Assembly (NCBI GenBank): GCA_017893485.1
Contig: CM030358.1
Location: forward strand, 145,094,393 to 145,158,392
Source: Hemerocallis citrina
Lineage: Eukaryota; Streptophyta; Magnoliopsida; Asparagales; Asphodelaceae
DNA length: 64,000 nucleotides
Direction: 5' to 3'
The translations under genes were made by a program, and so were the position numbers. Below the pieces are notes generated by a model that was not told the origin of the DNA, searched no databases, and saw only the letters and a list, made by a program, of their open reading frames with translations. Positions within the stretch are counted from its first letter, which is position 1, and each line of letters starts with the position of its first letter. Positions 43,298 through 55,060 of the stretch are shown one piece after another.

Positions 43298-46200
43298 TCA
43301 GAGAGGCATTAATGCTCTTTCTTGGTATTTCAAAAGATGGTCGGCATTCCAAGTCCTGGGGATCTCTCTGCCTTCGAGGTCTTCTAGTCTATATGTCCCG
43401 GGCCGAACTACTTTGGCGATCTTGTAGGGTCCCTCCCAATTTGGAGCTAGTTTACTCTTTTGACCAGGAAAAGAGATCGCTAACTTTCTCAGGACCAAGT
43501 CCCCTTCTTTGAGGTCGATAGGACGGACTCTCTTATTGTATGCCAACTCGATCCTTCTTCGGTAGCTTTGTTGAAGAATGGCAGCTCTTTCACGGATCTC
43601 ATCAATCAAGTCTAGATTTGCTCGGAGCTCTCTGTCATTTTGTTCTTCTTCATAAGCCATTAGACAAGGAGAGGGTATACCAACTTCTAGGGGGATCATA
43701 GCTTCGGATCCATAGGTGAGATTGAATGGGGACTCTCCTGTGGGGGTTCGTTTTGTGGTGTGGTAGTTCCACAGCACGTTAGGGAGTTGATCGACCCATA
43801 AGCCTTTAGAGCATTTATCCAACCTCTTCTTAATACCGGAGAGGATCGGTCAGTTAGCATTCTCCACTTGGCCATTCGACTGTGGATAGGAGATGGAGGA
43901 GAAACATTGTTGGATGGCGAGGTCTTCACATAGAGCTCGGAAGGCAGCCCCGGTAAACTGGGTTCCGTTGTCTGTTATGAGGACTCGAGGGACACTGAAT
44001 CGGCAGATTACGTTCTTCCAGAAGAACTGAAGTACTTTGTTCTCGGTGATTGTCGCCAAGGGCTCGGCCTCTATCCACTTCGAGAAGTAGTCGATTGCCA
44101 CGACTAAGAATTTGAACTGGCCGGGAGCTGATGGGAATGGCCCTAGTAAATCCATCCCCCACATTGCAAAAGGGATAGGACTTGATAGGGAAGTGAGTGG
44201 AGCTTGTGGGAGGCGACGGATGTTGGAGTACTTCTGACAAGAGCTGCATTGCCGAACGTGCAGTTCGGCGTCTTGTAGGAGAGTGGGCCAGAAATATCCA
44301 TAATTCAACACTTTGCTGGCTAGGGATCTGGACCCTGAATGTGCCCCGCCAATGCCTTCGTGAAGTTCTTACAGGGCGTGGTCGGCTTGTTCCGGGGAGA
44401 GACATCTCAAATAAGGCCTGCCGTCTACTTGTGTGAAGGAGCGCTTGTATAGGATGCCCTCGATAAGTGTGTATCGCTCTGCTCAGGTTCTCACTCGGCG
44501 AGCTTCCTTAGGATCTTCGGGGAGGAGCCCATTCCTTAGGAACTCAACGAAGGGTTTCATCCAATTATCTTGAAGCAGGACGGGTAGGGACTCCAAAGAA
44601 TCGAAAGTTTCGTCTTCTATACTTGGCTTCAGGAGCACCTCAATCAAGACGGTCTGCTCGAGACCTTGGAGGGAGGAGGAGGCTAGCTTGGAGAGGGCAT
44701 CGGCCTGAAAATTCTTTTCTCGGGGGATTCGCTGGATGAGAGCTTCTTCAAACAGGGCCATGAGATTTCTGACCTTGGCTAGGTACTTAACCATTCGGTC
44801 ATCTTGTGCCTCGTACTCGCCTAGGACCTGATTCACGACTAGCTAGGAGTCGCTAAAGATCCGGAGGCGCCGCGCCCCTGCATTGCGAGCCATTCCGAGG
44901 CCAGCTATGAGTGCTTCATATTCCGCTTCATTGTTGGAGGCCTTGAAGTTGATGCGGAGAGATTATTGGAGGATGAAATCATCTGGGCCGGCCAGAATGA
45001 CCCCGGCTCCGCTTCCCTCGTTACAAGAGGATCCATCCACATAAACCGACCAGACGGGTGGTCCCTTCATTGCTTGGCTGAACTCGGGGATGGTACTTTG
45101 AACTATGAATTCAGCTAAGGCCTGAGACTTGATCGCGGTCCGAGGTTGATATGTTATATCATGCTGGCTCAGCTCGATAGACCACTTCATGAGGCGACCG
45201 GAGGTCTCTGGCTTGTGGAGAACTTGCTTCAGCGGTTGGTCGGTAAGAATGACCACCGAATGGGACTGGAAATATGGGCGAAGCTTTCTTGCAGCCATGA
45301 CTAGGGTGTATGCCATCTTCTCTATCCTCAGGCAGCGGAGCTCGGCATCCCGAAGTACCTTGCTCATGTAATATATGGGCTTTTGAGTCTTATCCTCTTC
45401 CCTTACAAGGACGGCGCTGAGGGTCTGCTCGGAGGCTGCTAGGTAGAGGTAGAGGGCTTCATCGGAAATTGGTTTACTGAGGAGAGGAGGATTAACTAGG
45501 TAAGCCTTGAGCTGGTCGAATGAATCTTGCTGCTGCTGACCCCACTCGAAGCCTTTAGCCCCCCTGAGAGCCTTGAAGAAGGGAAGGCACTTCTCCCCTG
45601 ACTTGGAAAGGAAATGACCTATGGCTGCCAGGCGACCCATTAGCTTCTGCGCCTCTTTAACATTCTTTGGGGGAGCCATATCTAATATGGCTTTGATCTT
45701 CTCGGGGTTGGCCTCGATTCCTCTTTGGCTTACCATGAAGCCTAGGAATTTCCCCGACGAGACACTGAACACACATTTGTTCGGATTGAGTCTCATACTG
45801 TGTTTTCTGAGTACGTCGAATGCCTTTTGCAGATCGACCACATGATCCGCCCCGTGGATGCTCTTCACAAGCATATCGTCAACATATACTCCATATTTCG
45901 GCCGATCTGTGCTTGAAAAACCTTGTTGACGAGGCATTGATACGTGGCACCTGCATTCTTCAAACCGAAGGGCATTACCCTATAGTAGTAGAGGCCCTAG
46001 TCGATTATAAATGAGGTCTTGGGATATCTGGGGGGAACATACGAATCTGATTGTAGACTAAGAAGGCGTCCATGAAGCTGAGGAGTTCATGGCCCGAAGT
46101 GGTGTCAATCAAAGTATCGATGCTTGGAAGAGGGAATGGATCTTTGGGGCATGCCTTGTTGAGGTCGGTAAAGTCGATACAAATCCTCCAGGTCCCATTG

Positions 46201-49065
46201 GACTTCTTCACCATCACTACATTCGAGAGCTATTCAGGATAGTTTACCTCTTGTATGAACCGGGCCTTCAAGAGCTTGTCCACTTCCTCTTTTATAGCTT
46301 ATTGGCGCTCGGGAGCGAACTTGCGCCTCTTCTGTTGGACCGGTTTGGACCCCGGAGCAACGCTGAGGTGGTGGACCAAGAGCTTTTCGGAAATTCCAGG
46401 CATGTCTGCAGCCGACCATGCAAAGAGGTCTCGGTTCCTTCGGATGCACTGGACTATGTCGGAGCATAGGGCGGATGGGAGGGTCTTGCTAACAAAGAAC
46501 TTTCGGCTTGGATCCTGCTCAGAGAAGAGCACTTCCTCCAACTCATCCACTGGCTCGGACGTTGGTCGGGCAACATCATGGGGGATTTTCAGAGTTTCGA
46601 GGGAGAGGACTGGACCCAGGGTAGAGGTTATGTAGCATTTGCGGGCTGTTTTCTGATTGCCTTTTACTTTCCCTACTCCTGCCCGAGTGGGAAACTTCAT
46701 CTTGAGGTGATAGGCGGAAGGGACGGCTTCAAGAGCTGCTAAGCCGGGGCGACCCAAAATGACATTGTAAGCTGCAGGGACCATTACGACCATAAAGTCC
46801 ATCGACTCCGTTCGGGTAGCAGGAGTTTTGCCAGCGGTTACGTCGAGGGTGATCATCCCTTCAATAGTCATTGGCACTCCCGTGAACCCATGGAGTGTGT
46901 AGCTGGCGGGTTTGAGTCTGTCTCGTGATAGCTTGAGGCCTTGGAAAGAGGCGAGGAAGAGGATGTTAACGGAGCTGCCATTGGAGATTGATGACAAGTG
47001 CGTCACAATGGGGGGTTCGGACACCCTCAAGGTCTTCATCTGAGAATGTGACAGGCACTCCGAGGCCTTTAGGAGGAGGTGTGGCGCGAACCGAATTGAC
47101 TTCCCTTATAAATGCCTTCCGAGAGGAGTTGAAAGAGCCCCCCATTGGGCCCCCATGAATGAGGTGTAGGACACGTTCCTCTTCGAATTCGGGCGTTTCA
47201 TCGCGTTCAGGACACTTGTTAGCCCCCCGAGGCGGGGGAGGAGGATCGGTTCGGTCCTTTCTCACGAACCTGTTTAGCTGACCCCTTTGGATGAGGGCTT
47301 CTATCTCGTTCTTCAGGGCCCGACAATCATTGGTGTCGTGGCCATGGTCCCGGTGATAACGGCACCACTTCTCTTTATCCCTCTTCTTGCCAGGGGTGTT
47401 CATTTTTGGCGCAGGAGGTATCACCCCCTCCTTCTCAACTTCCATGAGAATTGTGGAGATGTTGGCGTTCAGAGGAGTAAACTTTTCAAATCTGGGGGGG
47501 GGTCGGTGTTGCCCGCCATTATCCTTCTGGAGCTTCTTGGCCCCTTCTTCTTCTGTTCCCTTTCTCTTAGACTCGGAGGAAGACCCCTCCAAGTTGGGGC
47601 GGTGCTCAGCTTCTTTGGCCCGAATATACTTTTCGCTCCGGATGAGGAGGTCAGAGAAGTTCTGTGGGGGCTTCTTGGTGAGGGAGGAGCGAAGGCTGGA
47701 GTTGAGGACATTGGATTGGAATGCTACTGCAGCGACCGACTAGTCGAGGGATGCTATGGACCTGGCTTCCGCTGTGAACCTTTTCACATAGTCTCTGAGC
47801 TTCTCACCCTTCTTCTGGTTGAGGTAGAGTAGCGAAATACTGGTCTTCTCAGTTCGGCAGCTACTCGCGAAATGGGTGACGAAGAGGGTCTCAAATTGCT
47901 CGAAGGAGAATATTGAGGATGGGGCAAGGCGAGAGTACCGTTCTCGAGCCGGACCCTTGAAAGTTGCGGGGAAGGTCTTGCATAGTAGAGCATCAGAAGC
48001 TTGGTGGATGAGCATGAGGGTCTTAAAGCTTTCGATTTGATCGACGGGATCAGACTCCCCAGAATAAGTCTCGAATTGAGGAGGTTTAAAGCCAATTGGT
48101 ACGGGTGCCTCCATTATAGTTCGGTAAAAAGGAGGTCGACTCGGGCGAAGGGTTCTTCCTCTAAGCTCTTCTTCCCTGTCTAACTGACCCAAGCGCCTCT
48201 CCATTTCATGGAGACGGCGGTAGACAACGTCATCCCTTTGACGGTAATCAACCGAGCCTCTAGACTCGTCTTCGTACGAGGGAGAGCGGGGGCTACGATG
48301 ACGGTAGTTCCTATAGCGGCGAGGACTAGGAATGTGCCGGGGGTTGCTAGGAACTGGGGAAGGAGTTAGGGACCGTCGGTGAGGACTTCGGACCGGAGGA
48401 GGAGTGGGAATCCTTGGAGCATTGGTGTTGTTGGGACGGAGATTGAGAGCTTGTAGGATGGTTGCTTGGAATTGCTGGAACTCGGCACGGGTGATGGGTG
48501 CCTCATCGTTCCTTGGATGTTGCCGATCGGCAGGGGAATGGGGACTTCTCCTGTGATGCTCGGGGGACTCTCTCCGCCCCCTTCGGGTAGGGGACCATCT
48601 GTAGTCTCGGTGGTGAGGAGATCGCTCATCCGGACGTTGTTGGCGGGAGGCTCCCTCTCGGGCCTGCTTTTCATCCAGACGGCGGCGAAGATCCTTATCC
48701 TTCTGCCGATTGAGGATGGTATTGCGAAGGTCGGAAGCTCGGGGATTGTGGGAGGCCATAGAATCCGAAGAGGCATTGTGGATTGAGACGTGGTCCTGAT
48801 GGGGATGTTGTTTCTGTGGGTTGGGATGCGAGACCCCTGCACCGGCATGTTGAGGACCGGGGGGACCCTTAGGAGGTTGTTGGTTTTGAAGAGGAGGCTG
48901 GTCCTGTTGAAGAGGGTCCTCGGCTTGAGGCGGAAGTTGCCCCTGCTGCTGAGCAGGTTGGAATCGTTGGATGGGGACTTCCTGTTGCTGATCGGGGTTG
49001 GGTCCACGGTTGGACCCTCTGGATCTTACTTTCCTAGGAGGCATGGCTGGAGAAGATCTGACCAA
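43298..49065 (-). pseudogene. Element C gag-pol polyprotein, decayed
   Basis: The ATG at 49044 (MPPRKVRSRG) is the start matching A; an in-frame ATG lies at 49065. gag is open for 441 codons to a TAG at 47740 (former Gln codon) and continues in frame to 46966 with the knuckle CRYHRDHGHDTNDC. In the protease about 48 bp are lost, so residues before NGSSVNILF, including the catalytic Asp, are missing. RT: a TAG in place of Trp near 46230, frameshifts near 46025 and 45890; YVDD is at about 45890. RNase H has TAG in SDS-stop-LVVNQV at the same codon as A (about 44840). Integrase pieces (44311-43850 and 43822-43298) show VAIDYFSKWIEAEP and ITDNGTQFTGAAF. Confidence 0.92.
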
Positions 49066-49101
49066 CGGGAAGAGGGGAAGCTGCTATTCGTTTGCTTTCC
49101 A

Positions 49102-49114
49102 CAGACGGCGCCAA
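49102..49114 (-). other. Element C primer binding site
   Basis: TTGGCGCCGTCTG on the minus strand, next to the 5' LTR; TGGCGCCGT fits tRNA-Asp. Confidence 0.8.
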
Positions 49115-49116
49115 TC

Positions 49117-49708
49117 TGTTACCGCTAAATCTGGTGTGGGGGCAAACAGATAGTATTTGTGGATTCTTGAAAAACTTTGAATAGCAAACCTGTTACCTAT
49201 TCCGCCAGAGTTTGACCGTTGACTTTCGCCGTTCACCTGCAAAAAGTGCTAGACACCAGGGTTGATCCCAACGACGCACCCTCCAACGCTCAAGTCAGTA
49301 ATCAGGGAGATTATGAAAAAGTGTAAATTGGCAAAAGATTGATTACCTCCTAATAGAGATGGATGGGGGGTATTTATAGCCGCCGCTGGGGTCAGATTAG
49401 GAATGTAATCCCTGTGGTTAGATAAGGAATGTAATCCCTAATCCCCAATGAAAGGATAGATATGAATTAGGGTCGTTGATTAGGATTAATCAGAAACCCT
49501 AATTCTACCCTGCTAGACTGGGTTTGCTGCGGGTTGAAACCCGCACCTAGTTGAGGTGGATCCGTTCGCGGGTTAATGGTTCTTCGAGGAGGAGAACCAG
49601 TACCCGCTTCAGACCCATTGGTAGGTGAAATTACCATTTTATCCCTAAGCTTTAAGATTCGTTTCTGATTTGGATGGTTCTGATTTAACCCCATTTTTAG
49701 CCATATCA
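49117..49708 (-). repeat. Element C 5' LTR
   Basis: 592 bp. The TATA box (CTATAAATA, minus) is at about 49371-49379. Confidence 0.93.
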
Positions 49709-49713
49709 GTACC

Positions 49714-50663
49714 CATGATCCTTATGCATGAATTGTTGAGTTTTGAGTTAGTAAAATCTCGTTACCGGCAAATATTGAAATAAAAGAGTTGAGATATAAA
49801 TTTGAGATATGGTTGTGGATCTATCTTTGTAGTGGTGATTAAGACCGGTAAGAGATAAGACTAATTCTAAGCTTGGAAATCTATTCATGTCTTAAACTAA
49901 ATAATTAGGCACATAAGTGAAGATGTAATAGGCTTGGGCAAACGTAAATGGTTCAGGGGTTCGAAACCCGACCTTTGTTTCCTTTTTTTTCTTGTTTTCA
50001 CATCTTTTGAATTTTTATGAAGAAGACTTTTAATTAAATCTCATTTTTCTTCCTATAAAATTAAAGTGAAAATTATTAGAGTAAGTTATAAGATTTTATG
50101 GTATATTTTGAGAAAATAAAAATGAAATATAAGTTGCTTAATAGGTTCTAACTCTAAAGAATTATTAATAATTTTCCTTGTAAAAGATCTCTTGAAGGAA
50201 AGATGGGTAACAAGTATAAAACTCTCTTTTGTAAATAAACACTCTTGTTGAGGATGTGGATTTATTTAATTTGTTTGTAGAAGTTTATAATGTTGAATCT
50301 TTTGAGATAAAGATTATTTGTTCTATGTTTGAAAATGCATAAATAAGTACTAAGTTGACACATGAATATTTATTTAAGAACAAGTTGGAGACATTGGAAT
50401 GTTTATGAAATGGTATGTGTACCCATGATCCTTATGCATGAATTGTTGAGTTTTAAGTTAGTAAAATCTCGTTACCGGCAAATATTGAAATAAAAGAGTT
50501 GAGATATAAATTTGAGATATGGTTGTGGATCTATCTTGGTAGTGGTGATTAAGACCGGTAAGAGATAAGACTAATTCTAGGCTTGGAAATCTATTCATGT
50601 CTTAAACTAAATAATTAGGCACATAAGTAAAGATGTAATAGGCTTGGGCAAACGTAAATGGGT
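49714..50663. repeat. Internal tandem duplication of LTR E (about 715 bp, second unit here)
   Basis: Unit 1 is made of 26762-26800, 35757-36200 and 49714-49952 (now split by B and C). Unit 2 is 49953-about 50663. Both begin near gttcaggggtt and end near gggcaaacgtaaatg. The duplication existed before B and C inserted. Confidence 0.8.
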
Positions 50664-53462
50664 GCTTCTATATAGTCAGCGGTGGATCTCCGTGGCTATA
50701 GACCTAGTTGGTGGACTGTGGTTGCTCCGTAGGAGATGGACTTATTTTTTTTTATCCGGGACTTAGGGTAATCAGACAGATATTTACCATACTCCAATGT
50801 ATATGTGTATGCCGGGGCTAGAGGGACATTTGCGGGGTTATTCTCACGATATAATAGCCAGGGAGGCTGGGATCTATTATTATAGCCAGAGAGGCTGAGA
50901 TCCGTATCCGTGAAATAATCTAAATCTTGTTTTATTACCAGGTAGTTTCATAACGAGGGATCGAACCCTTCAATGTGGAGTACGTAGGCGCTTGCCCTCG
51001 GACCTATGTAGTATGGGATGCATAGAATCTGAACAAGTGTGCATTACTGTCATCCTAGTATAGAATTGTGTGCATTAGGCATTAAGGCATGACATACACT
51101 TACATGTTTAGTGTAGTCACATTTAACACTTTATTATTCATTCAACTGTTGTGTTTTTATTAAAGTAATGAGATCGTTATATGTACGACATAGAGAGGAT
51201 AGCCGAGTATAACATTTCGTCAGTTGTAAGTAACTAACGTGCCAGAGGTTGATATGCAGGTAATGGACTATTCATGAAGGAGTAAAGATGTTGTGATGCA
51301 ATTGATGTTAAAGTTATATAAGTTGTATTTTATTTCAATGTTGTAATCTTTTATTCTTCTGCTGTGTAAAACCAAATTGTATTGAACTCTGATGTATTAT
51401 TGAGAAAAGTTTTAATTTGCTTGTAAAATTGTACGAAGTGAAGTAAAGATCCTGTGGAATCTCGAATTCGTCCTTATTTGGAATTCGGGGTGTTACATAG
51501 TTGGTTATTGAAGATCAAGAACCGGGCCAACCCAAACCCCCGATTGGTTCGGTTAAAAACCGGTCGGTTCGTATTGGATTGGTTCGGATTGGTCGGTTCA
51601 GATAATAGTTGTCCACCCCTAACCTCACTCACAAATAGCCAATTTCGTATAACTCGCTCACAATTTGGATGCAACTCCAAAAAAATATTTTTGATTGTAT
51701 TATATGGAGTTAAATATTTGTAATAAAAGTAGTTATTCGAGATTAGTTTCATATTGTAAGTGAGTTATATGGAAGTTGCTATTTGTGAGTGAGATATATA
51801 AAATTGAAACATTTGTTAGTGACCCATATGGGAAAAACCCAATAAAAAAATATGTAATATTTTTTTCATGTAATATTGCAGGCTAGAATGATGTACAAAA
51901 GTCATATAAAATAAAATAAACATGTAATAAAAAAACAAATAATACAAACTACGAAAGGAGAGAATCTAAAAACAGGGCAAAGCAGCAAACTTGGGGGTGA
52001 TCTAGAGTTTGAGATAGCCTAGAGATAATTCTAGGCTTGAAAATCTATTCACGTCTTAAACTAAATAATTAGGCACATAAGTGAAGATGTAATAGGCTTG
52101 GGCAAACGTAAATGGGTGCTTCTATATAGTCAGCGGTGGATCTTCGTGGCTATAGACCCAGTTGGTGGACTGTGGTTGCTTCGTAGGAGATGGACTTATT
52201 TTTTTTAATCCGGGACTTAGGGTAGTCAGACGGATATTTACCATACTCCAATGTATATGTGTATACTGGGGCTAGAGGGGCATTTGCAGGGTTATTCTCA
52301 CGATATAATAGCCAGGGAGGCTGGGATATGTTATTATAGCCAGGGAGGTTGAGATCCGTATCCGTGAAATAATCTAAATCTTGTTTTATTACCGGGTAGT
52401 TTCATGGCGAGGGACCGAACCCTTCAATGTGGAGTACGTAGGTGCTTGCCCTCGGACCTATGTAGTATGGGATGCATAGAATCTGAACAAGTATGCATTA
52501 CTGTCATCCTAGTATAGAATTGTGTGCATTAGGCATTAAGGCATGACATACACTTACATGTTTAGCGTAGTCACATTTAACACTTTATTGTTCATTCAAC
52601 TATTGTGTTTTTATTAAAGTAATGAGATCGTTATATGTACTGCATAGAGAGGATAGCCGAGTATAACATTTCGTCAGTTGTAAGTAACTATCGTGCCCAC
52701 AGATTGATATGCAGGTAATGGACTATTCATGAAGGAGTAAAGATGTTGTGATACAATTAATGTTAAAGTTATACAAGTTGTATTTTATTTCAATGTTGTA
52801 ATCTTTTATTCTTCTGCTGTGTAAAACCAAATTATATTGAACTCTGATGTATTATTGAGAAAAATTTTAATTTCCTTGTAAAATTGTATGAAGTGAAGTA
52901 AAGATCATGTGGAATCTCGAATTCGTCCTTATTTGGAATTCGGGGTGTTACATAGTTGGTTATTGAAGATCAAGAACCGGGCCAACCCAAACCCCCAATT
53001 GGTTCGGTTAAAAACCGGTCGGTTCGGATTGGTCGGTTCGGATAATAGTTGTCCACCCCTAACCTCACTCACAAATAGCCAATTTCATATAACTCCCTCA
53101 CAATTTGGATGCAACTCCAAAAAAATATTTTTGATTGTATTATATGGAATTAAATATTTGTAACAAAAGTAGTTATTTGAGATTAGTTTCATATTGTAAG
53201 TGAGTTATAAGGAATTGGCTATTTGTGAGTGTGATATATAAAATTGAAACATTTGTTAGTGACCCATGTGGGAAAAACCCAATAAAAAAATATGTAATAT
53301 TTTTTTCATGTAATATTGCAGGCTAGAATGATGTACAAAAGTCATATAAAATAAAATAAACATGTAATAAAAAACAAATAATACAAACTACGAACGGAGA
53401 GAATCTAAAAACAGGGTAAAGCAGCAAACTTGGGGGTGATCTAGAGTTTGAGATAGCTTAGG
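50572..53462. repeat. 1454-bp tandem duplication across the right end of LTR E and element F
   Basis: taattctaggcttg at 50572 returns at 52026, and the LTR E end at 51498 returns at 52952, an offset of 1454 bp. Unit 1 is 50572-52025 and unit 2 is 52026-about 53462. The copies differ at only a few percent of sites. The unit contains the last 0.9 kb of E, the 3' flank with the hairpin element, and the right end of F. Confidence 0.92.
51624..51793. mobile_element. Hairpin (MITE-like) element, about 170 bp
   Basis: The left arm begins ctcactcacaaatagc (51624) and the right arm ends gctatttgtgagtgag (51793); the arms are about 45 bp with some mismatches and fold into one long hairpin. A second copy at about 53079-53248 comes from the tandem duplication. 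No clear target duplication was found. Confidence 0.55.
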
Positions 53463-54084
53463 GTTAGATCAAAGAGAGGGCATTGGACTATTGTCATGCA
53501 CCTCAACGTAACATAAACCTATGATCTCATCGCCCAAAATTCCCTAGTGAGTTTCAACTGCCAGTATTTTCAATCTTCAATCTTCATGAGTTAATGAGAT
53601 TAGGTGTCCATACTCGGAGAGTTCTTGAGATATGGTCTTCGTTCCTCAGAGTTCTTGAGATGTGGTATTCATTCTTCGGGAGTTTGTTTTCATTCTTCGT
53701 ATTCGGGAGTGTTGCTACCACTTTGAGCCTTCTTGTATACCTTGAGTCCTCTGCTCCATTTTCATTCAATCTTCCAAGCACACCAGCAGTTGTAAAGTCT
53801 CAGGTGTGAAGTGATTCATTTTCTCATTCAATATTCTGCCAACAAAAGAAAAAAGCATTTTCCGATGCTACGATTGACATCTGGGTGTGTGTGTGGGGGG
53901 GGGGGGATCACGTGTTATGCGATAAAAAATAGGATATGCTTCATTATTTTTACACCAAGTTAACACATCAAAGTTGTGTTCACTAGGTAGTGAAGGTTGT
54001 GCATTATACCATTTTAATTCACTTGCTACATTTATTTTTTATTTTTTAGAATTAATAAGAATCTATACTGCAGCTGATGATGAT
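53463..54084. other. Non-coding stretch
   Basis: No gene is seen. It holds repeated words (agttcttgagat, 53619 and 53649) and a run of G after gtgtgtgtg at about 53889. A 71-codon open frame at 53594-53809 has no recognisable motif. Confidence 0.5.
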
Positions 54085-55060
54085 GCAATGCATTTACCTT
54101 TGGATGAAGATGATTTTTGTTGTTGTTGTATTTTGAGTAGTAGATGCAAATATTCTATCATAAGTATCATATAAATTATCTGATATTGAATCAAATCGTA
54201 CTACATATTCATCAACAATAAAAGTTAAATCTTCAACCATGTTATAAAACAAAATAATCAAACTCTTCATATCATCTAACTTGATATGAAGATCTATTAC
54301 ACTTGCAACACAATATAACATAGGAAGATAATGAAAATATTTCATAAATTTTGCATAAGTAGAGATAACAATTTTCCTAATAAAAGGACAAATTTTATTT
54401 CTTGAAAAGTTTGCATTATAGTAACTATAGTAAATAAAGTATAACTAGAACTGGACTCATAAGATTTTGAAAATTGAAGAGTTGCATCTTGAAATTGTTT
54501 TAAAAATTTTAACAAATTTTCAGCATAGTCCCAACATTGTTCATTCATGCAAAAGTTTCCTATTTAGTAACAGTTTGGTTTGGATATGGAATTAAGACAG
54601 TTGAATTTTACTAAAATAGTTTCATTAGCCCTCGAGTGGGCGTCGAGGTAGTTTCTCGTTCAAGAAGTCAAATCGTCTCATTCGAAGAGTATGAAAGGAA
54701 GTTGACAAAAAAGCTGAGGCGGGTGGGTGGGAAATTTTATTCCTTTAAGCCTAAACCAATTTTCGAAATCTTGAAGGTTATGACCACTCAAACCTATAAA
54801 ATGCACACAATCTTTTATTGCATTAACATATGGTTCGACTATCTTCAATGCATCTTGTACACACAAATTGAGGATATGACATGCACATTTAATATGAAAT
54901 ATTTCAAGCACTAGAGGCATAAACGTTTACTCTGATGAAGGAACAGCCTTTTTATTACTAGCGGCATTATCAAGACTAATAGATATAATCTTATCTTGAA
55001 TACCCAAATTATTGCATGATTTTCTAATTTGTGATGCGATAGCCGCATCATTATAGGGAT
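54085..55060 (-). pseudogene. hAT transposase remnant (RICESLEEPER/Ac type), interrupted by element D
   Basis: On the minus strand, in pieces: NDAAIASQIRKSCNNLGIQDKI followed by SISLDNAASNKKAV, then IKCACHILNLCVQDAL with WFRLKGIKFPT, then WDYAENLLKFLKQFQDATLQF and LDIHIKLD-like text. The order and the words CAHILNL and LDNAS are typical of hAT transposases of the plant zinc-finger BED class. Several stops and frameshifts break it, and element D begins immediately upstream at 55061. Confidence 0.72.

Larger units (their letters stand above)
36201..49708 (-). mobile_element. Element C: Ty3/gypsy (TAT-like) LTR retrotransposon, same family as A, older
   Basis: The target duplication GTACC is at 36196-36200 and 49709-49713. 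The order is as in A: LTR 49708-49117, primer site, gag-pol 49044-43298, 115-bp repeats, antisense genes on plus (39009-42315), 240-280-bp repeats, polypurine tract, LTR 36792-36201. Total 13.5 kb. The LTRs differ at about 33 of 592 sites by eye. gag-pol has several stops, frameshifts and a deletion in the protease. It lacks the ORF3 found in A. Confidence 0.93.
24722..51498 (+). mobile_element. Element E: large solo LTR (about 4.3 kb) split by B and C
   Basis: It starts TGTAACACCCCG at 24722 and ends CGGGGTGTTACA at 51498, inverted ends of the kind seen in long LTRs of chromoviruses such as Tekay/Del. Flanks CAGTT (24717-24721) and TAGTT (51499-51503) fit a 5-bp target duplication with one change. 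The pieces 24722-26800, 35757-36200 and 49714-51498 total about 4.3 kb and hold no gag or pol motif. A TATA box (ccctataaatag, about 25549-25560) implies plus orientation. Internally a unit of about 715 bp is tandemly duplicated. No primer site or polypurine tract was seen, so a solo LTR is the simplest reading. Confidence 0.65.
9763..51838. mobile_element. Element F: old inverted-repeat element split by A and E (with B and C)
   Basis: The left end (9763-9812, with gggtcactaacaaatgtttc) and the right end (about 51789-51838) are inverted copies about 50 bp long with a few mismatches. Without A and E the pieces 9763-9904, 24009-24721 and 51499-51838 total about 1.2 kb, with no coding sequence. 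Further in from each end is an inverted match around aggggtggrca. It is therefore a non-autonomous DNA element whose superfamily is unclear. The right end is duplicated again at about 53229-53277 by the 1454-bp tandem duplication. Confidence 0.5.

Noticed and set aside
49958..49968. ggttcgaaacc, a perfect match to the Pol III B box, as a tRNA or SINE
   Set aside because: No fitting A box or tRNA fold around it. The duplicate at 26762 has a mismatch, and the surrounding sequence is LTR E.
53594..53809. 71-codon frame between the duplication and the hAT remnant
   Set aside because: Composed partly of repeated agttcttgagat words; no motif.
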